Shown here: one piece after another, positions 7,826 to 16,292 of the stretch
How the letters are laid out: every line of letters begins with the position of its first letter
How positions within the stretch are numbered: position 1 is the stretch's first letter
Assembly: GCA_965657505.1 (NCBI GenBank)
Contig: CBFHON010000004.1
Location: 109,351 to 173,350 of the forward strand
Length of the DNA stretch: 64,000 bases
Direction of reading: 5' to 3'
Source of the DNA: TMED109 sp002171375
Lineage (GTDB): Bacteria; Pseudomonadota; Alphaproteobacteria; TMED109
Notes under the pieces: model-generated
Told to the model about the DNA's origin: nothing
What the model saw: only the letters and a program-made list of their open reading frames with translations
The model's database searches: none
Translations under genes and position numbers: made by a program

Positions 7826-10009
7826 TTATATTTTTTCTATAAAAGTTAGCATTAATTTTTTTTCTCCTGCTTTTTCAAAATCTATAGTAACTTTATCTCC
7901 GTCAATATCTATTATTTTTCCATAACCAAATTTTTGATGAAATATTCTTTCCATTAATTTAAAATTAGTATCATTATTATCGTATTTATTATCTTGAAAG
8001 TGGTTTATTACTTTTTTATTATTTGCTGCTAACCACTCTGAAGCTATTGAAGATTTAAAATTATAGTTATGTGAGTAAGAAGAGAATCTATTTATATTTT
8101 TTTCAGGAAGTTCATCTAGAAATCTTGAAGGAATACAGTCTATCCATTGACCATGAGTTAATCTAGAATTTGCATTAAATATCCATAGATCGCTTTTAGC
8201 GCGAGTAATACCTACATATGCCAATCTTCTTTCTTCCTCTAAGCCACTTTCCCCATTTTCATCTATAGACCTCTGGTTAGGAAATAAACCTTCTTCCCAA
8301 CCTGGTAAAAATACTAATGGAAATTCTAGACCTTTCGCAGCATGAAGAGTCATTATTTTAGCAGTTTCTATCTCCTGATTATTAGCTCCTTCCATAACAA
8401 GTTGAATATGTTCTAAAAAGTTTTGGAGTGATTCAAATTCATTTATTGCATTTACTAATTCTTTAAGATTATCCAATCTTCCTGGGGCTTCTATAGAACG
8501 ATCTTTTTTTAACATCTCTATGTAACCAGATTCTTCCAGAACAATTTCTACAAGTTCACCCAATTTTTTGCCTACTAAGTCAATTCTCCATTTATCTAAA
8601 TTTTTAGAAAAAAGTCTAATAGTTGAACTTGCTTTTGAGCTTAGTTCGTCTGTTTCAGATAATTTTCTAGCTGCCATTTCTAAGTTTAATTTACTTGACC
8701 TAGAATATTGCTCTATCTGTCTAATAGTTTTATCGCCTAAACCTCTTTTAGGTTTATTAATTATTCTTTCAAAAGCTAATTGGTCGTCAGATGAATTAAT
8801 CAATCTTAAGTAAGCAATAGCATCTCTAATTTCTAGTCTTTCATAAAATCTTAGGCCTCCTACTACTTGATAAGGAAGACCTATTTTTAAAAACCTTTCT
8901 TCAAATGTTCTCGTTTGAAAACCAGCTCTTACTAATATTGCTACATTATTTATACTATTATTATTTCTTTGATATGCTTCAATTTCATCACTGATAGACT
9001 CTGCTTCTTCTTTTCCGTCATATACAGTTCTAATATTGATTAGATTACCTATATCGCCCTCTGTCCATAAAGTTTTACCAAGTCTACTTTGGTTTTTAGA
9101 TATCAATCCTGAAGCTGCAGCAAGGATATTTCCAGTAGATCTATAATTTTCTTCAAGTCTAATAGTTTTAGTATTTTGAAAGTCTTTTTCAAAATTAAGT
9201 ATATTACTTACATCAGCTCCTCTCCATGAATAAATAGATTGGTCATCATCACCTACGGCACATAAATTTTTATGCTTTTCAGCTAGACTTTTTAGCCAGA
9301 AGTATTGGGAAGCATTTGTATCTTGAAATTCGTCTACTAAAATATACTTGAATTTATTTTGATATAAACTTTTAATATCAGAGTTTCTCTGGAAGATAGT
9401 TATCACATGAAGTAGAAGGTCACCAAAATCAGCAGCATTAAGTGTTATTAAACGGTTTTGATATAATTTATATAATTTAATAGCCTGATTATTGGCAAAG
9501 TCCGTACCACTATGAAATGCATCTTTTACATCTATTGGGTTTAGACCCATATCTTTCCATCTTTGAATTATAGATAATAAACTTCTAGCAGGCCATCTCT
9601 TCTCATCTATATTTTCAAGTGAAAGGATCTGTTTTATCAGCCTAATTTGATCATCCGTATCAATAATAGTGAATGTATTTTTAAGGTTAACTAGCTCGGC
9701 GTTTGCTCGTAATATTCTTGCAGCTAAAGAATGGAATGTTCCTAACCACCAACCAGCTATTGAATTTCCAATCATTTTTTCTACTCTCATTCTCATTTCA
9801 TTTGCTGCCTTGTTAGTAAATGTTACGGTACAAATCTCAGAAGGATGAGCTATTTTGTTTTGTAAGATATAAGATAGTCTTGACGTTAAAACTCTTGTTT
9901 TGCCAGTTCCTGCTCCAGCTAAAACAAGAAGTGGACCATTTACCGTTTCGACAGCCTCTTTTTGGGCATCATTTAATTCAGAAAAGTGATTTGTTTTTTT
10001 AATTGTCAT
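7826..10009 (-). CDS. uvrD: UvrD/PcrA-type superfamily 1 DNA helicase
   Basis: This is an ATP-dependent 3'-5' DNA helicase for excision repair and replication-fork maintenance. Motif I (AGAGTGKT) is near residue 32, and motif II (DEFQDT) near residue 226. Motif III (GDDDQSIYSWRGAD) is near residue 255 and motif VI (YVGITRAK) near residue 600. A C-terminal Tudor-like domain ends the protein (FGYGKIIDIDGDKVTIDF). At 727 residues it is typical for UvrD/PcrA and lacks the nuclease domain of AddA or RecB. It follows the SDR gene by 15 bases. Confidence 0.94.
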   Translation of the reverse strand: MTIKKTNHFSELNDAQKEAVETVNGPLLVLAGAGTGKTRVLTSRLSYILQNKIAHPSEICTVTFTNKAANEMRMRVEKMIGNSIAGWWLGTFHSLAARILRANAELVNLKNTFTIIDTDDQIRLIKQILSLENIDEKRWPARSLLSIIQRWKDMGLNPIDVKDAFHSGTDFANNQAIKLYKLYQNRLITLNAADFGDLLLHVITIFQRNSDIKSLYQNKFKYILVDEFQDTNASQYFWLKSLAEKHKNLCAVGDDDQSIYSWRGADVSNILNFEKDFQNTKTIRLEENYRSTGNILAAASGLISKNQSRLGKTLWTEGDIGNLINIRTVYDGKEEAESISDEIEAYQRNNNSINNVAILVRAGFQTRTFEERFLKIGLPYQVVGGLRFYERLEIRDAIAYLRLINSSDDQLAFERIINKPKRGLGDKTIRQIEQYSRSSKLNLEMAARKLSETDELSSKASSTIRLFSKNLDKWRIDLVGKKLGELVEIVLEESGYIEMLKKDRSIEAPGRLDNLKELVNAINEFESLQNFLEHIQLVMEGANNQEIETAKIMTLHAAKGLEFPLVFLPGWEEGLFPNQRSIDENGESGLEEERRLAYVGITRAKSDLWIFNANSRLTHGQWIDCIPSRFLDELPEKNINRFSSYSHNYNFKSSIASEWLAANNKKVINHFQDNKYDNNDTNFKLMERIFHQKFGYGKIIDIDGDKVTIDFEKAGEKKLMLTFIEKI

Positions 10010-10024
10010 TAGTAATTGTATTTT

Positions 10025-10858
10025 CTATATTGCTGACCAACCGCCATCTAACATTAGAGTATGTCCTGTTACGATTGAAGATGCATCAGAGGCTAGAAAT
10101 AAAATACCACCTGCCATTTCTGAAACCTCAGCTAATCTTTTCAAAGGAGTTCTATCAATGATATGATTTAATTTATCTTTATTCGCGTTTAGTTCCTTTA
10201 TGAGTCTAGTTTTAGTGTAAGTTGGACCTATTGAATTTACTCTTATACCTTTTTCCCCCCATTCATTTGCAAGAGACCTAGTAAGATTTACAAGTGCTCC
10301 TTTTGAAGCATGATAAGGAGAATTAGGTGCTGGTCCACCTCCTGTAACTCCCATAATTGAAGAAATATTTATAATAGAGCCTTTATTATTTTTAAACATA
10401 TACTTATATGCCGTTCGGCAACAAATAAAACTACTAGTTAAATTAAGTTTAATTATATGTTCAAAATCTTCTGTTTTCATTTCTTCTGTAGGATTTCTAT
10501 TAGCAGTTCCAGCATTATTTATTAGAACATCTAAAGATCCAAAATGAGAGTTTATACTATCAAATACTTCTGTAATTTTATTTTCTATAATAACATCAAG
10601 TTCCCATGCTTTTGCTTTAATGCCTGCATCTCTTAACTCATTTTCTAGCTTTTTAGCAGATTTGAGATCTTTATCAGTAATAGCAATATTACCACCTGCT
10701 TTTCCGCACGCTATGGCTGCTACCCTTCCAATTCCTTGTGCTGAACCAGTTATAACAATAGTTCTATTTTTTAGGCTAAATAATTTAAACACATCAAATT
10801 TAGAAGCAGAAGGCATAGTAAAGCCTGATATTTCATCAATTATTTCATTGTTTCTCAT
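10025..10858 (-). CDS. Short-chain dehydrogenase/reductase (classical SDR)
   Basis: This is an NAD(P)-dependent oxidoreductase with a full classical SDR motif set. The cofactor motif TGSAQGIG is at residues 37-44 and NNAG at 114-117. The catalytic Ser is in NISS (about 166), and Y182 and K186 form YHASK. The C-terminal LDGGW is typical of gluconate or sugar-acid dehydrogenases. It has an unusual leader of about 30 residues before the first strand. The upstream neighbour is an RraA-like aldolase 18 bases away. Together they could act on a sugar acid or aromatic breakdown product, but the substrate cannot be read from the sequence. Confidence 0.85.
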   Translation of the reverse strand: MRNNEIIDEISGFTMPSASKFDVFKLFSLKNRTIVITGSAQGIGRVAAIACGKAGGNIAITDKDLKSAKKLENELRDAGIKAKAWELDVIIENKITEVFDSINSHFGSLDVLINNAGTANRNPTEEMKTEDFEHIIKLNLTSSFICCRTAYKYMFKNNKGSIINISSIMGVTGGGPAPNSPYHASKGALVNLTRSLANEWGEKGIRVNSIGPTYTKTRLIKELNANKDKLNHIIDRTPLKRLAEVSEMAGGILFLASDASSIVTGHTLMLDGGWSAI

Positions 10859-10876
10859 TTTAAAATCCTCAGTATA

Positions 10877-11536
10877 TTAAAATTTACCATATTTTAAGTA
10901 TGCTTCTTTAGGGTCTGTACCATTTAAAATAGCTTCGCGCATTTTATTCTCTGAATTTAAATCATTTTTTGCTCTAATTATAATCTTATCAATTATATTA
11001 TTGGGTATAATTACTATACCATCTTCATCTGCTATAAGATAATCACCTGTATCTATTTTGACATCACCAATTACAATTGAAGTACCCATTTCTTCAACTA
11101 TCCACCTTCCAGTGACGTCTTTTGGAGTAGTAAAACGACAATAAACAGGTAATTTAATTTCTGTCTTTATTCTTGTAACATCTCTACATCCTCCATCTGT
11201 AATATAGCCTCTAATATTTTTTAGTTTAAGTGTTTCTGCAGATAATTCGCCCATGAGAGCTATTTCATGGTTATTTGGTTGGCAAACTATAATTGAATTA
11301 TCTTGTGCTTTAGATAGAAAATTAGTCCAAGATAGTAATGAGTCTGATTCTTCTATATTTTTTTTAAGAGAACCTGATATTGTCCAAACTTTGCCAGCAA
11401 TTATATTTTCAAATTGCAAAGGTATTATCTCATTAGGAAGAGTTTGATTTGAATAATTTTCAATTCTAAGTGCATCATGTACTATTGAAGAGTTCAATAA
11501 TAATAATTCTTCTATGATTTCTTCTTCATTTAACAT
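10877..11536 (-). CDS. RraA-like family aldolase/decarboxylase
   Basis: This 219-residue protein has the RraA fold. The active-site segment GYITDGGCRDV carries R118 and D119, matching the Arg-Asp pair that binds substrate and magnesium in HMG/CHA aldolases of this family. An enzyme with pyruvate aldolase or oxaloacetate decarboxylase activity is therefore likelier than the RNase E inhibitor RraA, despite common annotation. A DYLIADEDGIVIIP strand motif near 165-178 is also typical. It shares an apparent transcription unit with the SDR downstream. The first codon follows a weak ribosome binding site. Confidence 0.82.
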   Translation of the reverse strand: MLNEEEIIEELLLLNSSIVHDALRIENYSNQTLPNEIIPLQFENIIAGKVWTISGSLKKNIEESDSLLSWTNFLSKAQDNSIIVCQPNNHEIALMGELSAETLKLKNIRGYITDGGCRDVTRIKTEIKLPVYCRFTTPKDVTGRWIVEEMGTSIVIGDVKIDTGDYLIADEDGIVIIPNNIIDKIIIRAKNDLNSENKMREAILNGTDPKEAYLKYGKF

Positions 11537-11554
11537 GCATAATCTACTAATAAA

Positions 11555-11749
11555 TTATTTCTTAGTTGGGTCAGGAAAATCTGTTTCTATACTGCAACTA
11601 TTAGTTTTAGAATCAAATTCACCAGAACATAACAGCTTGAAAGGATTCAACTCATTGAAAGAATAATCACTACAACTTACAAAAAGAAGAATTGTAGTTA
11701 AAACAATAATTTTTTTTAATAAATATATTACTTTATGAATAATGAAGAT
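11555..11749 (-). CDS. Small lipoprotein with a non-ATG start
   Basis: The frame encodes about 64 residues: a basic/hydrophobic leader (KVIYLLKKIIVLTTILLF), a lipobox ending LFVSC with the lipidated Cys near residue 26, then a short mature part (SDYSFNELNPFKLLCSGEF and onward) with two further Cys. This is a convincing small lipoprotein. No ATG, GTG or TTG lies in frame before the lipobox. A good Shine-Dalgarno AAGGAG (11757-11762 on the minus strand) stands 7 bases before ATC at 11749, so I placed the start there. ATT codons at 11743 and 11740 are alternatives. It lies between the aa3 subunit IV gene and the RraA-like gene. Function unknown. Confidence 0.55.
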   Translation of the reverse strand: MFIIHKVIYLLKKIIVLTTILLFVSCSDYSFNELNPFKLLCSGEFDSKTNSCSIETDFPDPTKK

Positions 11750-11771
11750 ATTTAGGCTCCTTAAAATAAAA

Positions 11772-11900
11772 TTAGACTAAAAAAATAGCCATTAATACTA
11801 CTAGAGCAATAACTCCAATGGTTCCATACGTGCTAAATTTAACAAAAGTTTTCCATGTGTTTACATGGTCTTGAAAATATTTTTCTTTATCGTAAGACAT
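11772..11900 (-). CDS. aa3-type cytochrome c oxidase subunit IV (small)
   Basis: This encodes 42 residues, starting ATG at 11900. The N-terminus is hydrophilic (MSYDKEKYFQDHVNTWKTF) and is followed by one membrane helix ending VLMAIFLV. The pattern H-x3-T-W-x2-F followed by a single helix matches the bacterial aa3 oxidase subunit IV family, a small accessory subunit that contacts the core oxidase. The gene is divergent from the cox operon that starts 235 bases away, which supports the assignment. It is too short for most gene callers. Confidence 0.78.
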   Translation of the reverse strand: MSYDKEKYFQDHVNTWKTFVKFSTYGTIGVIALVVLMAIFLV

Positions 11901-12134
11901 TAATATACTCCGCAATTTATGTATTAGAAATTATCTTTATTTTATAATATCAAATAAAAAATAATAATACATTTTTATTTAAATTTAAATATAAATCTAT
12001 TTTATATATTAATTAATTTAAATTTTATAATAACCTTGATTTACCTTAAATAGATTGCTAAATGATTATGATAAATATTATTTATGTTATATTATTAAGT
12101 AATAAATAGTTTAATTTTACTAAGAGGTTCTATA
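11901..12134. other. Divergent intergenic region between subunit IV and coxB
   Basis: These 234 bases are almost all A and T and should hold the outward promoters of the cox operon and the minus-strand unit. TTGATT near 12032 with TAAATG about 17 bases later is a possible cox promoter, but many similar matches occur by chance. I see no strong palindrome or RNA structure. Confidence 0.4.
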
Positions 12135-12986
12135 ATGCGTGTTTTTATCACTTTAAAAATTATCTTAAGCTCATTTTTTACAATATTTATTTCAAACCAG
12201 GCTTTATCAGAGGAAAATATGGGTGCAGCTCACCCATGGGGATTAAATCTAAGGGAAGCCTTTTCTCCAGTTATGGCAGATATGGTAACTTTTCATAATG
12301 GTTTGATTTGGCTTATTACTGCAATTTCATTATTTGTTTTAGTGTTAATAGCTATAATTGTTGTTAAATTTAATACTAAAGCTAACCCAAAAGCTACTAA
12401 GACCACGCATAATACATTCTTAGAAATAGCATGGACAGCAATTCCAGTTTTAATATTAGTTGTAATGGCTGTTCCATCTTTTAAGTTACTTTATAAAGCT
12501 GATGTAATTCCTGAAGCACATATGACATTAAAAGCAATAGGACATCAATGGTATTGGTCATATGAATACCCAGATCATGGTAATTTTACTTATGATGCTT
12601 GGTTGGTTCAAGATAAAGAAGATATTGAAGGGGAGGATAGGCCATACACGAGATTGTTAACGACCGACACAAGAGTTGTTGTTCCTGTTGGTAAAGTAAT
12701 AAAAGTGCAAGTGACTGCAACTGACGTATTACATAGCTGGGCTGTACCTTCATTAGGAGTCAAGAAAGATGCGATGCCAGGAAGATTAAATGAGTTATGG
12801 TTTCAAGCTGACAGGGAAGGAATATTTTATGGTCAATGTTCTGAATTATGTGGGACAAACCATGGTTATATGCCTATAGAAGTTCACGCTGTTTCAGAAG
12901 AAGATTTTTTAGCTTGGATAGAAGAGGCAAAAGAAAATTATGCTAAAGTGGGTGAAGACCTTAATTTAGCTAAAATAAAAGAATAG
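12135..12986 (+). CDS. coxB: Cytochrome c oxidase subunit II
   Basis: Subunit II carries the CuA centre that receives electrons from cytochrome c and passes them to heme a. A signal-peptide-like start (residues 1-25) is followed by two membrane helices (about 56-78 and 98-118) and a periplasmic cupredoxin domain. The CuA ligands are complete: H200, C235, E237, C239, H243 and M246. At 283 residues it has no fused cytochrome c domain. It opens the long cox operon with an AAGAGG ribosome site. coxA follows after 29 bases. Confidence 0.97.
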   Translation: MRVFITLKIILSSFFTIFISNQALSEENMGAAHPWGLNLREAFSPVMADMVTFHNGLIWLITAISLFVLVLIAIIVVKFNTKANPKATKTTHNTFLEIAWTAIPVLILVVMAVPSFKLLYKADVIPEAHMTLKAIGHQWYWSYEYPDHGNFTYDAWLVQDKEDIEGEDRPYTRLLTTDTRVVVPVGKVIKVQVTATDVLHSWAVPSLGVKKDAMPGRLNELWFQADREGIFYGQCSELCGTNHGYMPIEVHAVSEEDFLAWIEEAKENYAKVGEDLNLAKIKE

Positions 12987-13015
12987 TATTTAATATAAAA
13001 TAGAAGAGGTAAAAT

Positions 13016-14599
13016 ATGGCTACTACAACTGATACACATGATCATACACCAACAGGTTTTCGTCGTTGGGCATATTCTACAAATCATAAAGATATTGGCT
13101 CTATGTATATTATTTTTGCTGTTATAGCAGGAGTGATTGGCGGAGTTATGTCAATGATTATGCGAACAGAATTAGCATATCCAGGAGACAGTATATTAGG
13201 TGGTGACTATCAAATGTATAACGTTTTAACTACTGCCCATGGATTAATTATGATTTTCTTTATGATTATGCCAGCTATGATTGGCGGATTTGGAAATTGG
13301 TTTGTTCCTATAATGATAGGAGCTCCTGATATGGCTTTTCCTAGAATGAATAATATTAGTTTTTGGCTTTTAGTGCCTGCATTCATATTATTGTTAGCTA
13401 GTCCCTATGTAGGCGGAGGTGCTGGAACTGGTTGGACAATCTATCCTCCTTTATCTTCTACCGTAGGTCATGCTTCTCCAGCAGTAGATATGGCAATTTT
13501 ATCACTTCATTTAGCCGGTGCTTCATCTATATTAGGTGCAATTAACTTTATAACTACAATTTTTAATATGCGCGCTCCTGGAATGACACTTCATAAAATG
13601 CCTTTATTTGTATGGTCAATATTAGTTACTGTATTTTTACTAGTTCTTTCTCTTCCTGTTTTAGCAGGAGCAATAACTATGCTGCTTACTGATAGAAATT
13701 TTGGAACAGCATTTTTTGCACCTGAATTAGGAGGTGATCCGATGTTATTCCAACACTTATTTTGGTTCTTTGGGCATCCTGAAGTTTATATACTTATTTT
13801 GCCAGCTTTTGGAATGGTAAGTCATATTGTATCAACTTTTTCAAATAAACCTGTGTTTGGATACTTAGGAATGGCTTATGCTATGGTGTCAATAGGATTT
13901 GTAGGTTTCGTTGTTTGGGCACATCACATGTATACTGTTGGTATGGATGTTGATACTAAAGCATATTTCACTGCCGCTACATTAGTAATTGCAGTTCCTA
14001 CTGGTATTAAAATTTTTAGTTGGATAGCTACTATGTGGGGTGGTTCCGTTAGCTTCAAAACACCTATGCTGTTTGCAGTAGGATTTATATTTTTATTCAC
14101 AGTAGGTGGCGTGACTGGCGTAGTTCTGGCTAATGCTGGTTTAGATACTGTTATGCATGATACATATTATGTAGTTGCTCATTTCCATTATGTTTTATCT
14201 TTAGGCGCAGTTTTTGCTCTATTTGGGGGTTTTTACTATTGGTTTGGTAAAATATCTGGTCGACAATATACAGAATGGATGGGTAAAGTGCATTTTTGGT
14301 TACTCTTTATTGGTGTTAACCTAACATTTTTCCCTATGCATTTCTTAGGATTACAAGGTATGCCTAGAAGAATTCCTGATTATCCAGATGCTTATGCAGG
14401 ATGGAATTTAGTTGCTTCAGTTGGAGCTTATATTTCAGCTATATCAATTATTTGGTTTTTAATTTTAGTATTTAGAACATTATATTCAGGAGCAAAATGT
14501 CCAGACAATCCATGGGGAGAAGGAGCAGATACATTAGAGTGGAAAACTTCATCTCCACCTCCTTTCCATACATTTGAGGATTTACCTGAAATTAAATAA
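13016..14599 (+). CDS. coxA: Cytochrome c oxidase subunit I
   Basis: This is the catalytic subunit of the aa3 oxidase, reducing oxygen to water and pumping protons. Heme a ligands are H75 and H391, and the heme a3 ligand is H389. CuB ligands are H254, H303 and H304, with the cross-linking Y258. E256 in GHPEVY and K332 in TGIKIF mark the D and K proton channels, so it is an A-type oxidase. The 527-residue length and 12 membrane helices are normal. The N-terminus is cytoplasmic and begins with a short hydrophilic stretch. Confidence 0.98.
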   Translation: MATTTDTHDHTPTGFRRWAYSTNHKDIGSMYIIFAVIAGVIGGVMSMIMRTELAYPGDSILGGDYQMYNVLTTAHGLIMIFFMIMPAMIGGFGNWFVPIMIGAPDMAFPRMNNISFWLLVPAFILLLASPYVGGGAGTGWTIYPPLSSTVGHASPAVDMAILSLHLAGASSILGAINFITTIFNMRAPGMTLHKMPLFVWSILVTVFLLVLSLPVLAGAITMLLTDRNFGTAFFAPELGGDPMLFQHLFWFFGHPEVYILILPAFGMVSHIVSTFSNKPVFGYLGMAYAMVSIGFVGFVVWAHHMYTVGMDVDTKAYFTAATLVIAVPTGIKIFSWIATMWGGSVSFKTPMLFAVGFIFLFTVGGVTGVVLANAGLDTVMHDTYYVVAHFHYVLSLGAVFALFGGFYYWFGKISGRQYTEWMGKVHFWLLFIGVNLTFFPMHFLGLQGMPRRIPDYPDAYAGWNLVASVGAYISAISIIWFLILVFRTLYSGAKCPDNPWGEGADTLEWKTSSPPPFHTFEDLPEIK

Positions 14600-14621
14600 T
14601 TGAGAAAGATGTTTTATATGT

Positions 14622-15539
14622 ATGGTTACTTGCAGTAGAAGTGAGAAACTGAAAATGAACGTTAATCATTCATCTGCAGGAGTAGGTGACTACTTTGAGT
14701 TGTTAAAGCCTAGGGTTATGTCCCTTGCTATATTTACTGCCATTATTGGGTTGTTACTTACTCCTAATCAAATACATCCTTTTTTAGCTGTTTTTTCTAT
14801 AATAGCTATTGGTGCCGGGGCTGGGGCGGCAGGAGCTATTAATATGTGGTATGATAGAGATATTGACCTTATTATGGATAGAACTAAATCTAGACCCATT
14901 CCATCTGGAAGAGTTAAACCAGAGGAAGCTCTTACACTAGGAATAGTATTATCCATTTTTTCAATAATTTTACTTTTTGTTGCTTCAAATTATATTGCTG
15001 CAGTATTTTTATTTATGTCGATAATATTTTATATTTTCATTTATACCGCATGGTTAAAAAGATATACCCCGCAGAATATTGTTATAGGAGGAGCAGCAGG
15101 AGCTCTACCTCCTGTTATTGGTTGGTTTGCAGTTTCACAAGATTTTAGTTTCTTTCCAATTATTTTATTTATGATTATATTTATGTGGACTCCTCCTCAT
15201 TTTTGGGCATTATCTTTATACAGATCTGAAGATTATGAAAAAGCAGGTATACCAATGTTGCCTGTGGTCAAAGGAAAAAGAATTACTAGAATTAATATTA
15301 TACTGTATTCCTTATCATTAATAATAGTTTCTCCATCTCCTTGGTACTTTGGTTTTTTAGGAAATATTTACGGCTTAACATCCAGTTTATTAACAATAGT
15401 TTTTATATATCTTTCATGGAATGTATATAGAAAAAAAATTGGTTCTGAACCTATGTTATTTAAGTATTCTATTTTATATTTGTTTTTATTATTTATGATA
15501 ATGCCAATAGATAAATATATTTATATGTGGATAAATTAA
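14622..15539 (+). CDS. ctaB: Protoheme IX farnesyltransferase (heme O synthase)
   Basis: This enzyme attaches a farnesyl group to heme b to give heme o, the precursor of the heme a used by CoxA. It is a UbiA-type membrane prenyltransferase. The first Asp-rich motif is NMWYDRDIDLIMDRTKSRP, and there are about eight or nine membrane helices. The ATG at 14622 gives 305 residues. An ATG at 14655 (MNVNHSSAG) also fits and has a GTGAG sequence in better position. Because the extra 11 residues are not hydrophobic, the later start is quite possible. It sits between coxA and the small coxF-like gene. Confidence 0.93.
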   Translation: MVTCSRSEKLKMNVNHSSAGVGDYFELLKPRVMSLAIFTAIIGLLLTPNQIHPFLAVFSIIAIGAGAGAAGAINMWYDRDIDLIMDRTKSRPIPSGRVKPEEALTLGIVLSIFSIILLFVASNYIAAVFLFMSIIFYIFIYTAWLKRYTPQNIVIGGAAGALPPVIGWFAVSQDFSFFPIILFMIIFMWTPPHFWALSLYRSEDYEKAGIPMLPVVKGKRITRINIILYSLSLIIVSPSPWYFGFLGNIYGLTSSLLTIVFIYLSWNVYRKKIGSEPMLFKYSILYLFLLFMIMPIDKYIYMWIN

Positions 15540-15540
15540 T

Positions 15541-15666
15541 ATGAAAAATAAACATGAAAAAAAAGATAATTCTAAATTAAAAAAAAAGAACTGGATGATT
15601 GCTTGTTTAATAATATTTATAATCCTTAGTATTTATATAATTTCATTTATAAAAATTGGCGGGTAA
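15541..15666 (+). CDS. CoxF-like small membrane protein (41 aa)
   Basis: This encodes 41 residues, with a highly charged start (MKNKHEKKDNSKLKKK), one membrane helix (WMIACLIIFIILSIYIISF) and the end IKIGG. It begins directly after the ctaB stop and ends 5 bases before ctaG. Small single-helix CoxF proteins with a basic N-terminus and a C-terminal Gly-Gly occupy this exact spot in many alphaproteobacterial cox operons. They are thought to help oxidase assembly. The assignment rests on position, size and topology more than on sequence identity. Confidence 0.72.
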   Translation: MKNKHEKKDNSKLKKKNWMIACLIIFIILSIYIISFIKIGG

Positions 15667-15671
15667 TATTA

Positions 15672-16250
15672 ATGAATAAAAATTCTAAATTTACTGCCAT
15701 ACTTGTAGTTTCTGTAGTGTTAGGAATGATAGGCTTATCTTATGCTGCTGTTCCCTTATATGATTTATTTTGTAGGACAACAGGTTTTGGTGGTACTCCA
15801 GTAGCACTTAAACAAGATAAAAATATAACAAATTTTCCTTTAGTGAATATTACAGTACAATTTAATTCAGATGTAGCCGGTGGATTGAAATGGAAATTTA
15901 TGCCTGTAGAAAGAGAAGTTATGGTGAAAACGGGTACTAATAATTTAGCTTTTTATACAGCAAAAAATTTATCTGATTCAAAAATAACAGGTGTTGCTAC
16001 ATTTAATGTAACTCCACCCAAAATAGGAAAATATTTTTCAAAAATAGACTGTTTTTGTTTTGAAGAACAAACATTAGAAAGTGGGGAAGAAGTAGAAATG
16101 CCAGTTAGTTTCTTTATAGATCCTGAAATAGCTACCGACCCTAATACTCAAGAGGTAAAAACTATTACTTTGTCTTATACTTTTTTTAATACAAGTGATA
16201 AAAGTGAAAATAAAGGTAAAATAAATAAAAATTCTAGTGCAAAAAATTAA
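15672..16250 (+). CDS. ctaG: Cytochrome c oxidase assembly protein CtaG/Cox11
   Basis: Cox11 delivers copper to the CuB site of subunit I. One N-terminal membrane helix (about 9-28) is followed by the conserved stretch VPLYDLFCRTTGFGGTP and a periplasmic immunoglobulin-like domain. C127 and C129 in the CFCF motif are the copper ligands, and C34 is the third conserved Cys. The 192-residue length is normal. Its hydrophilic C-terminal tail is Lys/Asn-rich. Confidence 0.96.
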   Translation: MNKNSKFTAILVVSVVLGMIGLSYAAVPLYDLFCRTTGFGGTPVALKQDKNITNFPLVNITVQFNSDVAGGLKWKFMPVEREVMVKTGTNNLAFYTAKNLSDSKITGVATFNVTPPKIGKYFSKIDCFCFEEQTLESGEEVEMPVSFFIDPEIATDPNTQEVKTITLSYTFFNTSDKSENKGKINKNSSAKN

Positions 16251-16292
16251 TAAATTAATATAATATATTAAAAAAATATAGGGAGATATATA

